DNA of 64,000 nt from CAYXGZ01 sp964464755 (GTDB lineage: Bacteria; Planctomycetota; MHYJ01; JACPRB01), in assembly GCA_964464755.1 (NCBI GenBank), contig CAYXGZ010000002.1, positions 90,641-154,640 on the forward strand, written 5' to 3'. The notes beneath the pieces are model-generated. The model searched no databases and was not told the origin of the DNA. It saw nothing but the letters and a program-made list of their open reading frames with translations. The position numbers and the translations under genes were made by a program. Every line of letters begins with the position of its first letter. The first letter of the stretch is position 1. Shown here piece by piece: positions 7,806 to 16,052 of the stretch.

Positions 7806-9731
7806 ATGAGCGATCTCGACGACCTGCTGCGCGAGGACCGGCGCTTCCCGCCGCCCGCGGGCTTCGCGAAGGACGCCGTCGTCCGCGACGAGTCCGTCTA
7901 CAAGGTCCCGGACCGCGAGGCGTTCTGGGCGGGCTTCGCGAAGGAGCTGACCTGGACCCGGCCCTGGACCCGGGTGCTCGACTGGAAGGCGCCCGACGCG
8001 AAGTGGTTCGTCGGCGGCCGCACGAATCTCGCGGTCAACTGCCTGGACCGGCACCTCGCCTCGTGGCGGCGAACGAAGGCGGCGATCATCTGGGAGGGGG
8101 AGCCCGGCGACACCCGCGTGCTCACCTACCTCGACCTGCACCGAGAGGTCTGCCAGGCCGCCAACGCGCTGCGGGCCCTCGGCGTGAAGAAGGGCGACCG
8201 GGTCACGATCTACCTGCCGATGATCCCCGAGGCGGCGATCGCGATGCTCGCCTGCGCGCGGATCGGCGCCCCGCACTCCGTCGTCTTCGGCGGCTTCTCG
8301 CCCGACGCGCTGCGCGACCGGATGAACGACTCGGCGTCCAAGGTGCTGATCACGGCTGACGGCGGCTGGCGCCGCGGCTCCGTCGTCCCGCTCAAGGCGA
8401 ATTCCGACGAGGCGCTGCGCGAGGCCCCGAGCGTCGAGCGCGTGCTCGTCGTCCGCCGCACGGGGCAGCCCGTCGCGATGGCCTCGGGCCGGGACTCGTG
8501 GTGGCACGACGTCGTCCCCAAGCAGGCGACGACCTGCCACGCCGAGGAGCTGGATTCCGAGGACCTGCTCTACCTGCTCTACACGAGCGGGACGACCGGC
8601 AAGCCCAAGGGCATCGTCCACACGACCGGCGGCTACATGACCGGCGTCTACGCGACGACGAAGTGGATCTTCGACCTGAAGGACTCGGACGTGTACTGGT
8701 GCAGCGCGGACGTCGGCTGGGTGACGGGCCACAGCTACGTCGTCTACGGGCCGCTGCTCAACGGCGCGACGACCGTGATGTACGAGGGCGCGCCGAACTT
8801 CCCGGACAACGACCGCTTCTGGGCGCTGATCGCGAAGCACGGCGTGAACGTCTTCTACACGGCGCCGACCGCGATCCGCTCGTTCATGCGCTTCGGCACC
8901 GAGCTGCCCGCGCGGCACGACCTCTCGAGCCTGCGCCTGCTCGGCTCGGTCGGCGAGCCGATCAACCCCGAGGCCTGGATCTGGTACCACCAGGTCATCG
9001 GCGGCGGCCGCTGCCCGATCGTCGACACGTGGTGGCAGACGGAGACCGGGCAGATCCTCATCTCGCCCCTGCCCGGCCTGACGAGCCTCAAGCCCGGCAG
9101 CGCGACCCGGCCCTTCCCGGGCATCGAGGCCGACGTCGTCAACGAGAAGGGCGAGTCGGTCTCCGCGGGCTACCTCGTGCTCAAGGGCCCCTGGCCCGGC
9201 ATGCTGCGCGGCATCTACGGGGACCCGGAGCGCTACGCGAAGCAGTACTGGTCGAAGTACCCCGGCTGGTACTTCACGGGCGACGGGGCCAAGCGCGACG
9301 CGGACGGCTTCCTCTGGCTGCTCGGCCGCGTGGACGACGTGATGAAGGTCAGCGGGCACCGCATCTCGACGATGGAGGTCGAGAGCGCGCTGGTCGACCA
9401 CCCGGGCGTCGCCGAGGCGGCCGTCATCGGCCGGCACCACGAGGTGAAGGAGCAGGCGATCGTCGCGTTCGTGACCGTGAAGCTCGGCGTGCCCGCGAGC
9501 CCGGACCTGGCCCGCGAGCTCAAGGAGCACGTGGTGAAGAAGATCGGCTCGATCGCGCGGCCCGACGACCTGCACTTCACGGCGGAGCTGCCCAAGACCC
9601 GCAGCGGGAAGATCATGCGCCGGCTCCTGCGCGACATCGCGGAGGGAAGGGCGCTCGGCGACACGACGACGCTCGCCGACGCCGGCGTGGTCCGCTCGCT
9701 GAAGGAGAAGTACGAGTCGGAGGAGGGCTAG
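7806..9731 (+). CDS. acs: Acetyl-CoA synthetase
   Basis: 641 residues, close to the usual 650. It activates acetate to acetyl-AMP and then acetyl-CoA. The family signature is nearly complete: the P-loop YTSGTTGKPKG near 258, DTWWQTETG, the hinge and C-terminal lid, and the acylation/catalytic lysine in TRSGKIMRR (Lys602), the residue regulated by acetylation in other bacteria. AGAGGA before the ATG acts as ribosome-binding site. Its TAG overlaps the TAG of the convergent radical SAM gene within CTAG. Confidence 0.95.
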   Translation: MSDLDDLLREDRRFPPPAGFAKDAVVRDESVYKVPDREAFWAGFAKELTWTRPWTRVLDWKAPDAKWFVGGRTNLAVNCLDRHLASWRRTKAAIIWEGEPGDTRVLTYLDLHREVCQAANALRALGVKKGDRVTIYLPMIPEAAIAMLACARIGAPHSVVFGGFSPDALRDRMNDSASKVLITADGGWRRGSVVPLKANSDEALREAPSVERVLVVRRTGQPVAMASGRDSWWHDVVPKQATTCHAEELDSEDLLYLLYTSGTTGKPKGIVHTTGGYMTGVYATTKWIFDLKDSDVYWCSADVGWVTGHSYVVYGPLLNGATTVMYEGAPNFPDNDRFWALIAKHGVNVFYTAPTAIRSFMRFGTELPARHDLSSLRLLGSVGEPINPEAWIWYHQVIGGGRCPIVDTWWQTETGQILISPLPGLTSLKPGSATRPFPGIEADVVNEKGESVSAGYLVLKGPWPGMLRGIYGDPERYAKQYWSKYPGWYFTGDGAKRDADGFLWLLGRVDDVMKVSGHRISTMEVESALVDHPGVAEAAVIGRHHEVKEQAIVAFVTVKLGVPASPDLARELKEHVVKKIGSIARPDDLHFTAELPKTRSGKIMRRLLRDIAEGRALGDTTTLADAGVVRSLKEKYESEEG

Positions 9732-10780
9732 AACAGCTCCAGCTGGGGCCCCCTCGGGATCCGGAACGCGGCCGTCGAGAGCTCCGGGGCCCGCGTCGAG
9801 ATCCCCGCCCCGCGGCAGGCCACGCCGAAGATCTGCCGGAGCTGCTCCGCCAGCACGCCCGCGCCGCGCATCCGCCGGCCGAAGGTCCCGTCGTCGAGCT
9901 TCCCGCCGCGCGTCTCGCGGATCCGCGAGAGGATCTTCGACTTCTTCTCGGGCACGTGGCGGTCGATCCAGTCCAGGAAGAGCGGCTCGACCGCGCCCGG
10001 CAGGCGGAGCAGGGCGTGGCCCGCGAAGCTCGCTCCCGCCGCGGCGGCGGCCTTCACGACGCCGAGGATCTCGTGCTCGGTGAGGCCCGGGATCACGGGC
10101 GCGATCATCACGCCGACCGGGACGCCCGCGGCCGCGAGGCGCGAGATCGCCTCGAGCCGCCGGCTCGGCGTCGAGGCCCGGGGCTCCAGCGTCCGCGCGA
10201 GCGCGCCGTCGAGCGTGGGGATCGTCACGAAGACGGCCGCGGCCTGCACCGCGGCGAGCCGGGCCAGCACGTCCGCATCGCGCGTCACGAGGTGGTTCTT
10301 CGTGATGACCTGCACGGGGTTCGCGAAGTCCGCGAGGACCTCGAGGCAGCGGCGGGTGATCCCGAGGCGCCGCTCGGCGGGCTGGTAGCAGTCCGTGACG
10401 CCGCTCATGGCGATGAGCGCGGGCTTCCAGGCCCGGCGCGAGAGCTCGTCGCGCAGCAGCTCGGGCGCGTCCTCCTTGACGAGGACCTTGGTCTCGAAGT
10501 CGAGGCCCGCGGACATCCCGAGGTACTCGTGGTAGGGGCGGGCGTAGCAGTAGCTGCAGCCGTGCTCGCAGCCGCGGTAGGGGTTGAGGCCCCACTCGAA
10601 GCCGAGGTCCGGGCTGTCGTTCCGGGCGAGGACGGAGCGCGAGGCGTCGCGGAGGAAGCGGGTGCGGGGGGCGACCTGCTCGTCGGGCGGGGCCTCGGGG
10701 TCGGGCTCGACGTGCACGGCCTCGAAGCGGTTGGGCGGGTTGACGGCGGCGCCGCGGCCGCGGATCGTCGGTTCGTTCAC
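9728..10780 (-). CDS. Radical SAM protein, PA0069/Rv2578c family
   Basis: 350 residues with the radical SAM cluster motif CEHGCSYCYA (Cys71, Cys75, Cys78) preceded by GFEWGLNPYRG, typical of the spore-photoproduct-lyase-like PA0069 family. The barrel continues with VQVITKNHLVTRD, AAAVFVTIPTLD and GVMIAPVIPG. The reaction is not established for this family. The start is GTG at 10780, with TACGCT ending six bases upstream, consistent with a leaderless message. A second cysteine cluster is not evident. Confidence 0.85.
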   Translation of the reverse strand: MNEPTIRGRGAAVNPPNRFEAVHVEPDPEAPPDEQVAPRTRFLRDASRSVLARNDSPDLGFEWGLNPYRGCEHGCSYCYARPYHEYLGMSAGLDFETKVLVKEDAPELLRDELSRRAWKPALIAMSGVTDCYQPAERRLGITRRCLEVLADFANPVQVITKNHLVTRDADVLARLAAVQAAAVFVTIPTLDGALARTLEPRASTPSRRLEAISRLAAAGVPVGVMIAPVIPGLTEHEILGVVKAAAAAGASFAGHALLRLPGAVEPLFLDWIDRHVPEKKSKILSRIRETRGGKLDDGTFGRRMRGAGVLAEQLRQIFGVACRGAGISTRAPELSTAAFRIPRGPQLELF

Positions 10781-10786
10781 GCGATG

Positions 10787-10792
10787 AGCGTA
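10787..10792 (-). promoter_or_regulatory. -10 element of a leaderless transcript
   Basis: On the minus strand TACGCT is followed by six bases and the GTG start at 10780. No ribosome-binding site is present. Confidence 0.5.
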
Positions 10793-10814
10793 CCCCGCCG
10801 CGTGCCATCCGGGG

Positions 10815-11765
10815 TCACGGCTTCGGGTGGGCCTTGAAGAACGTCCAGATCTCGGTCGTGGCGTCGAAGTCGCGGGTGACGCGTCCGACGATGCCGACCG
10901 GCAAGTACTGCGGCCCGCCGGGCCAGGTGTGGCCGCCGCCCTCGATCTTCCAGAGCACGACGTCCGCCTTGCCGCTCCAGCGGAACTCCGTGCTGCGGCA
11001 GCCGTCCTCGACCGGATCGGGCAGGTCGCGCGTCGCGGCGTCCCCCGAGCACCCGTTGGCGTTGGACCAAAGGCGCGCGGCGTCCTCGGTGGGGATGAGC
11101 TTCCCGCGCTTGCGGATCGCCTCGACGTCGCCGCCGGGATAGGGGACGAGCGGGTCCTCGGTGCCCTGGACGATCATCACCGCGACCGGCTCGGAGGGGC
11201 TGAAGACCTTGTGGAAGGGGTCGGCGAGGCCGCCGACGACGGGCGCGATCGCCGCGATCCGCGAGGCCTTCGTCGCCCCGAGGTAGTGCGACATGAAGGC
11301 GCCGTTGGAGATGCCGCTCGCGTAGACGCGCTTCGTGTCGACGGGGAACTCGCGGCCGACCGCGTCGATCATCGCCACGAGGAAGCCCGCGTCGTCCACC
11401 TTGAGCCGGTGCGACTCCGAGACGGCGTCCTCGCGCCCGTCGTTCCAGTGGTGCTCCCACGCGTCGGGGTAGGCGACGAGGAAGCCCTCGCGGTCGGCCA
11501 GCGCGCTGAAGCCCGTGAGCGTCTCCATCTGGACGCCGCGGCCGCCCCCGCCGTGGAGGGCGAGGACGAGGGGCACCGGCTCGGCCGGCAGCCCGGGCGG
11601 CACGTGCAGGAGGTAGGTCCGCGTCCGGCCCTCCCACTCGATCGAGCGGGGCTCCGTGTTCGGGCCCGGCCGCAGCCGCCGGTAGGCGCAGGCGAAGCCG
11701 GACCCGAGCAGGGTGACGGCCAGGACGAGGAGGACGCCGCGTCGGATCATGTTCCGGGATACCAT
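10815..11765 (-). CDS. Secreted poly(3-hydroxybutyrate)-depolymerase/LpqC-type esterase
   Basis: 316 residues from ATG 11765, with an alternative ATG at 11750. A hydrophobic N-terminal segment ends near ACAYRR, so the protein is exported or anchored. The alpha/beta-hydrolase domain has the oxyanion motif LVLALHGGGGRG, the nucleophile elbow ASGISNGAFMSHYL, the acid strand VQGTEDPLVPYPG and the catalytic histidine in GGGHTWPGGPQY. All of these are hallmarks of the LpqC/feruloyl-esterase-like group. The natural ester substrate is unknown. It is divergent from the gene at 11821. Confidence 0.85.
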   Translation of the reverse strand: MVSRNMIRRGVLLVLAVTLLGSGFACAYRRLRPGPNTEPRSIEWEGRTRTYLLHVPPGLPAEPVPLVLALHGGGGRGVQMETLTGFSALADREGFLVAYPDAWEHHWNDGREDAVSESHRLKVDDAGFLVAMIDAVGREFPVDTKRVYASGISNGAFMSHYLGATKASRIAAIAPVVGGLADPFHKVFSPSEPVAVMIVQGTEDPLVPYPGGDVEAIRKRGKLIPTEDAARLWSNANGCSGDAATRDLPDPVEDGCRSTEFRWSGKADVVLWKIEGGGHTWPGGPQYLPVGIVGRVTRDFDATTEIWTFFKAHPKP

Positions 11766-11820
11766 CGTGGGGTCGTCCCGGTTTCATGTCACGGTCGGGT
11801 TCGAGGGAGGTCTATCGCCC

Positions 11821-13134
11821 ATGGACAACGAACGACCCGCGAGACGCCGCGGGATCCTCTTCTGGTCCCTGGCCACCCTGGGCCTCCTGGCGGCTGGCCT
11901 GCTCGCCGGCCTCGGCTGGATCCACTGGAGCGCGGCCCGCGACTGGGCGGCGTTCCGCGCAACCCACGAGGCCCGGCTCGCGAAGCTCCGCGCGGTCACG
12001 GGCGAGCGCCCGCCGCTCCTCGGCGATCCGACCCCGGGCAACGCCTGGGAGGACTACGAGCCCGCGCTGGCCTCGATGCGCGCCTCGATGGACGCGGCCG
12101 GGATCAGGTACTCGTGGCCGGGACAGGTGTTCGTGGGACGGGCCGACGCAGCGACCACGTCGAAGGTCCGGGACTTCCTTCCCTCCGTGACGCCCGCGCT
12201 GGACCGGATCCGGACCGGGGCCCGGCGGAATCGCGCGCAGTTCAAGGCCGACTGGGAACGGGGCGCGCAGATGAAGTTCCCGCCCATCATGAACGCGCAG
12301 GTGGCCGGCGATCTGCTCCTGCTGTCCTCCCGCCAACGACGGGAGGCGGGCGACGCGTCGGGCGCCTTGGACGATCTCGGGACCGTCGTCCAGCTGGGAG
12401 TCGACGTCGCGGCCTTCCCGAGCCTGACCTGCCTGTCCATGGGCGGCGCCCTGCTGAAGGCCGCGCTGTCCGAGATCCGGGCGAACCCCGGCGAGCGGGC
12501 AAGACTCGGGAGTTTCCTGGCGTATGCCGCCGAGAGGCTGCCCCGGACTTCCGACGTGATGGACGCGGAGGGGGCGACCCTGGCCCAGGCCTTCATCAAC
12601 GAGGACGGGGGGATCTCCCGGTCGCTCGGCTTCAACGTGGAGGCGGACGCGGACGCCAAGCCGATCCCGCTCTGGTACCTCGCGATGAAGCGCGGGTTCT
12701 CGGTCCGGAGGCTGTTCCTCGACACGCTCGACGACCAGCGCAGGCTGGTGGACCTGGTCCGCCGCGGCGAGTCGCTCGACAACCCGGCGGCCGAGCAGCA
12801 GTTCGCCGACGAGGCGCGGCGCTGGGCCTCGGATTCCGGGAACGCCCTGTCCAAGCTGCTCCTGGCCGGGCTCGGGGCCTCGGACGCCTACCGCCGCGAG
12901 GTGCTCGCGCGGATCTGCCTGCTGCAAGCCGGCGACCTGGTCCGCGAGGGCCGCGGGCCCGGCGACCCCTCGTGGCCCGTGGATCCGTTCAGCCTCAAGC
13001 CCCTGGGCTTCCGGGAGGAGGACGGCGTCGTCCGGATCTGGTCGGTGTCGCGGGACGGCGTCGACAGCCCCACCGGCTCCTGGTCGGCGACGCTGTCGGG
13101 CCGGACCGACATCGTCCTCGAGATCCGGCGCTGA
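11821..13134 (+). CDS. Membrane-anchored protein of unknown function
   Basis: 437 residues with a basic N-terminus (ERPARRRG) and one transmembrane helix (ILFWSLATLGLLAAGLLAGL), followed by a large helical periplasmic part with few cysteines. The repeated short helices (for example LLLLSSRQRREAGDASGALDDLG) resemble TPR-like packing, and the C-terminal 'SWSATLSGRTDIVLEIRR' looks like a beta hairpin. The overall layout matches large families of uncharacterised planctomycete proteins. GGGAGGT 10 nt before the ATG is a strong ribosome-binding site. Confidence 0.75.
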   Translation: MDNERPARRRGILFWSLATLGLLAAGLLAGLGWIHWSAARDWAAFRATHEARLAKLRAVTGERPPLLGDPTPGNAWEDYEPALASMRASMDAAGIRYSWPGQVFVGRADAATTSKVRDFLPSVTPALDRIRTGARRNRAQFKADWERGAQMKFPPIMNAQVAGDLLLLSSRQRREAGDASGALDDLGTVVQLGVDVAAFPSLTCLSMGGALLKAALSEIRANPGERARLGSFLAYAAERLPRTSDVMDAEGATLAQAFINEDGGISRSLGFNVEADADAKPIPLWYLAMKRGFSVRRLFLDTLDDQRRLVDLVRRGESLDNPAAEQQFADEARRWASDSGNALSKLLLAGLGASDAYRREVLARICLLQAGDLVREGRGPGDPSWPVDPFSLKPLGFREEDGVVRIWSVSRDGVDSPTGSWSATLSGRTDIVLEIRR

Positions 13135-13203
13135 CCCCCGGTTTCGGGATGATTCCCGGTCCCGCGGATGTTAGGTTCAACACGCGATTTCCCGGAGGTC
13201 CGC

Positions 13204-13314
13204 ATGAAGGCGTTCCTGTCCCTGCTCGCCGCCGCGCTGGTCGTCTCCAGCGTGGGCTGCGTCGAGCCCTCGAAGAACGAGCCGAAGCCCGCTCCCGCCA
13301 CCGGCGGAAGCTGA
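13204..13314 (+). CDS. Very small lipoprotein (36 aa)
   Basis: A short ORF not overlapped by any better candidate. It has a lysine start region, a hydrophobic stretch (FLSLLAAALVVSS) and a lipobox VGC at residue 18, followed by a Pro/Lys-rich tail (EPSKNEPKPAPATGGS). Translation signals are excellent: GGAGGT five bases before the ATG, TAGGTT about 30 bp upstream as a -10, and a strong hairpin about 80 bp downstream. It resembles entericidin-like or small envelope lipoproteins. Function is unknown. Confidence 0.75.
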   Translation: MKAFLSLLAAALVVSSVGCVEPSKNEPKPAPATGGS

Positions 13315-13391
13315 AGCTCGTCGACTCCCCAGCAGCCCGCGCAGGGCAGCTGAGGGAAGTAGCGCGCGATCTGGACGATCGCGACAGCTTT

Positions 13392-13421
13392 GCGGGGGGT
13401 CGTCCGTCGACGGCCCCCCGC
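13392..13421 (+). terminator. Rho-independent-type hairpin
   Basis: A 13-bp stem, GCGGGGGGTCGTC against GACGGCCCCCCGC with one T-G pair, has the loop CGTC and is followed by TTCATTTCC. It lies after the small lipoprotein gene and before the DraG-like gene. Confidence 0.8.
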
Positions 13422-13469
13422 CTTCATTTCCGGACCCCGCGACCCGTGACCGGAGCGGCCGCGGGCGGG

Positions 13470-13475
13470 TAAGAT
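13470..13475 (+). promoter_or_regulatory. -10 element of a leaderless transcript
   Basis: TAAGAT is followed by six bases and the ATG at 13482. No Shine-Dalgarno is present. Confidence 0.5.
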
Positions 13476-13481
13476 CCCGCC

Positions 13482-14369
13482 ATGAACTCCGACACCTCCG
13501 ACCGCGCGGCGGGCTGCCTCCTCGGGCTGGCCCTCGGCGACGCCTGCGGCGCCCCCCACGAGGGCGGCCCCGCCGAGCGCATCGCCTGGTCCATCCTCGG
13601 CCTCGGCTCCGGCGACCTCCTCCGCTGGACCGACGACACCCAGATGGCCGTCGCGCTCGCCGAGTCCCTCGCCGCCTGCAAGGGCAGCGACCCCGACGAC
13701 CAGGCCCGCCGCTGGGCCGACGCCTTCGACCCCCTCCGCGGCTACGGCTCCGGCGCTCGCGCCCTCCTCACCCGCATCAAGGGCGGCCAGCATTGGAAGG
13801 AGGCCAACCGCCTCACCTTCCCCGAGGGCTCGCTCGGCAACGGCGCCGCGATGCGCTCCGCGCCCCTCGGCGTCTGGTACCGCGACGACCCCGTGAAGCT
13901 CGACGCCGAGGCCGCCCGCTCCGCCGCCGTCACCCACGCCCATCGCCTCGGCATCGAGGGCGGCCGCCTCATCGCCCGCGCCGTCGCCATGGCGATGACG
14001 GAGGGCGTCGACCTCGTCACCCTGCGCGAGTCCTGCCGCGAGCCCGAGTACCAGCGCCGCATCGACGACGCCGAGGGCCTCCTCGGCGGCGAGCCGACGG
14101 CCCTCGAGGTCCGCCGCGTCCTCGGCGCCCGCGTCGTGGCGCTCGACTCGACCGTCACCGCCGTCTACGCGTACCTGCGCTACGGCACGGACTTCGAGGA
14201 CCTCATGCGCTTCGTGATCTCGCTCGGCGGCGACACCGACACGATCGGCGCGATGGCCGGCGGCATCTACGGCGCCGCGCGCGGCGTCGCGGGACTGCCG
14301 ACGGAGCTCCTCGAGCGCCTCGAGGACCGGGCGCGCATCGAGGCCGCGGGCCGGGCGCTCGTCGCCTAG
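13482..14369 (+). CDS. ADP-ribosylglycohydrolase (DraG) family protein
   Basis: 295 residues, all-helical. The N-terminal block AAGCLLGLALGDACGAPHEG, the metal-binding WTDDTQM motif and the C-terminal ISLGGDTDTIGAMAGGIYGA motif supply the acidic residues that coordinate two divalent metals in this family. Such enzymes remove ADP-ribose from proteins or small molecules. The actual substrate cannot be inferred. One base separates its TAG from the GTG of the MFS transporter, so the two are an operon. It has no signal peptide. Confidence 0.9.
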   Translation: MNSDTSDRAAGCLLGLALGDACGAPHEGGPAERIAWSILGLGSGDLLRWTDDTQMAVALAESLAACKGSDPDDQARRWADAFDPLRGYGSGARALLTRIKGGQHWKEANRLTFPEGSLGNGAAMRSAPLGVWYRDDPVKLDAEAARSAAVTHAHRLGIEGGRLIARAVAMAMTEGVDLVTLRESCREPEYQRRIDDAEGLLGGEPTALEVRRVLGARVVALDSTVTAVYAYLRYGTDFEDLMRFVISLGGDTDTIGAMAGGIYGAARGVAGLPTELLERLEDRARIEAAGRALVA

Positions 14370-14370
14370 G

Positions 14371-15564
14371 GTGAAGGGCTTCTTCCGCGGGCTCGGCCCG
14401 AACGTCACCGCCCTCGGCCTGGCGAGCTTCTTCACCGACATCGCCTCGGAGATGGCCTTCCCGCTGCTCCCGCGCTTCATCACCGGGACGCTGAAGGCCG
14501 ACGAGCGCATGCTCGGCGTCGTCGAGGGCTCCGCCAACGCGCTGTCCTCGCTGCTGCGCATCGCCTCGGGCTGGATGAGCGACCGCTTCCGCCGCCGCAA
14601 GATCTTCATCGTGGTCGGCTACGGCATCGCGGCCGTCGCGCGCCCCTTCTACGCCCTGGCGACGTCGGCCTGGCACGTCTTCGGGATCCGGATGACGGAC
14701 CGCTTCGGCAAGGGCTTCCGGCTCGCGGCCCGCGACGCGCTCATCGCGGACTCCTGCGAACCCTGGGCGCGGGGCAAGGCCTTCGGCTTCCAGCACGCGC
14801 TCGACAACGCGGGCGCCGCCCTCGGCGGTCTGCTCGCGGGCCTGCTGCTCTGGGCCGGGATGACCGACCGGCGGATCTTCCTCTGGACCGCGATCCCCGC
14901 CGCCGCGGTGATGGCCGTCGTCGTGCTCCGCGTGCGCGACGTCCCGGCGAAGTCGACGGCCCCCGCGGCGCCCCTGCGCTTCCGCTCGCTCGGGCGCGAC
15001 TTCGGCTGGTTCCTCGCGCTCGCGACGCTCTTCACGCTGGGCAACTCGTCGGACATCTTCATCCTGCACCGGGCCTCGCAGTGCGGCGTGGGGCCGGCCT
15101 GGATCCCGGTGGTCTGGACCGCGCTCGGCCTGATGCGCGCCGCGGCCGCGATCCCGGCCGGCATGCTCTCCGACCGCATCGGCCGCTCGCGCTGCATCGT
15201 CGCGGGCTGGATCGTCTACGCCCTGGCCTACGCGGGCTTCGCGGTCGCCGCCGGGCCGCTGGCCTTCGTGCTGCTCGTCGGCCTCTACGGGCTGTACTAC
15301 GCGCTCGCCGAGAGCGTGCTCCGCGCCGTCGTGGCCGACCTCGTGCCCGAGGACTCGCGCGGGACGGCGTACGGGATGTACCACTTCTGCGTGGGGGTCG
15401 CGGCCCTGCCCGCGAGCCTGGGATTCGGATGGATCTACGCGACGTGGGGGGCGAAGGCCGCCTTCAGCAGCGGCGCCGCGATCGCGGTGCTCTCGGCCCT
15501 GCTCTGGATGATCGCCCGACCGGGCGGCCGTCACTCGCCTCAGCCGGTCCGTCCCTCGGTGTAG
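14371..15564 (+). CDS. Major facilitator superfamily transporter
   Basis: 397 residues from GTG 14371, with about 12 predicted membrane helices. The first loop contains SGWMSDRFRRRK, the MFS loop 2-3 motif GxxxDRxxRR. A second DR signature (AGMLSDRIGRSR) begins the second half, as expected from the internal duplication. The N-terminal 'ALGLASFFTDIASEMAFPLLPRF' segment is typical of a group of predicted efflux-type permeases. The substrate is unknown. The 3' end overlaps the convergent selenoprotein gene by 25 bp. Confidence 0.88.
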   Translation: MKGFFRGLGPNVTALGLASFFTDIASEMAFPLLPRFITGTLKADERMLGVVEGSANALSSLLRIASGWMSDRFRRRKIFIVVGYGIAAVARPFYALATSAWHVFGIRMTDRFGKGFRLAARDALIADSCEPWARGKAFGFQHALDNAGAALGGLLAGLLLWAGMTDRRIFLWTAIPAAAVMAVVVLRVRDVPAKSTAPAAPLRFRSLGRDFGWFLALATLFTLGNSSDIFILHRASQCGVGPAWIPVVWTALGLMRAAAAIPAGMLSDRIGRSRCIVAGWIVYALAYAGFAVAAGPLAFVLLVGLYGLYYALAESVLRAVVADLVPEDSRGTAYGMYHFCVGVAALPASLGFGWIYATWGAKAAFSSGAAIAVLSALLWMIARPGGRHSPQPVRPSV

Positions 15565-16052
15565 ACCTCGGCCGCGATGCGCTCGAGGCGCTCCCGGATC
15601 GGGCCGGAGTCCGGCTCGCCGCCCGCGCTCCAGCGCTCGAGGAAGGGGCCGGGCCGCCAGTACCCCTTGAAGGAGCCGGTGATCCGGCCGTCGGGATCGA
15701 CGAGGAAGTGCCGCACGTTGCCGCCGCCGGAGCCGTCCTTGCAGCCCGCGATCTGCGCGGCGGGGTAGCTGGGCCGGCCGTGGTAGAGGCCGGGCACCTG
15801 GTTGGTCCAGCAGAGGATGCGGCCCGCGAGCGCGCGGCGCACGTCCGGATCGGCGAGGGTCCCCGTCGCCAGCGCGTGGGCGGCGAGTCAGCACTTCCCG
15901 TCGAGGTCGCCGAGGATCGAGAGGACGTAGAGGCCGCGGCCGGAGGCGCGGGCCTCGGCGAGGGCGGCGTCGAGGTCGCGGTGCCAGCGGGGGGTCGTCG
16001 CGCAGCCCGCGAGGAGGAGGAGCCCGACCGGGCTCCAGGCCGCTAGCCTCAC
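15540..16052 (-). CDS. Thioredoxin-like lipoprotein with Cys-Sec dyad (in-frame TGA = Sec55)
   Basis: 170 residues if TGA at 15888-15890 is decoded. It starts at GTG 16052, in GTGA overlap with the upstream selenoprotein gene. The lipobox LLLLAGC is near residue 17. A thioredoxin-like first half (DLDAALAEARASGRGLYVLSI) runs into LGDLDGKC54-U55, then LAAHALATGTLADPDVRRAL, and a second half with FLVDPDGRITGSF. The frame is open across the TGA and the downstream part aligns with the other Sec proteins here (spacing to D-x-D-V, then xPDG+). A hairpin sits at 15852-15870. Without recoding the product would be 54 residues and lack the core. Predicted role: envelope thiol/selenol oxidoreductase or peroxidase. 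Confidence 0.85.
15852..15870 (-). promoter_or_regulatory. Putative bacterial SECIS hairpin
   Basis: Downstream of the TGA the transcript folds GGCGA with UCGCC around a G-rich loop (CGGGGACCC). The loop Gs lie 24-27 nt after the UGA, within the range known for SelB-binding hairpins. Confidence 0.65.

Noticed and set aside
4071..10808. Very long minus-strand open frame (2245 codons)
   Set aside because: It merges the monooxygenase frame with antisense of the beta-CASP and acs genes. Beyond 6335 it is Arg/Ala/Gly-rich shadow sequence without domains.
15540..16052. Two separate genes or a pseudogene split by TGA
   Set aside because: The same break occurs at the redox position in seven unlinked genes with intact frames and hairpins. 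Random decay would not do that.
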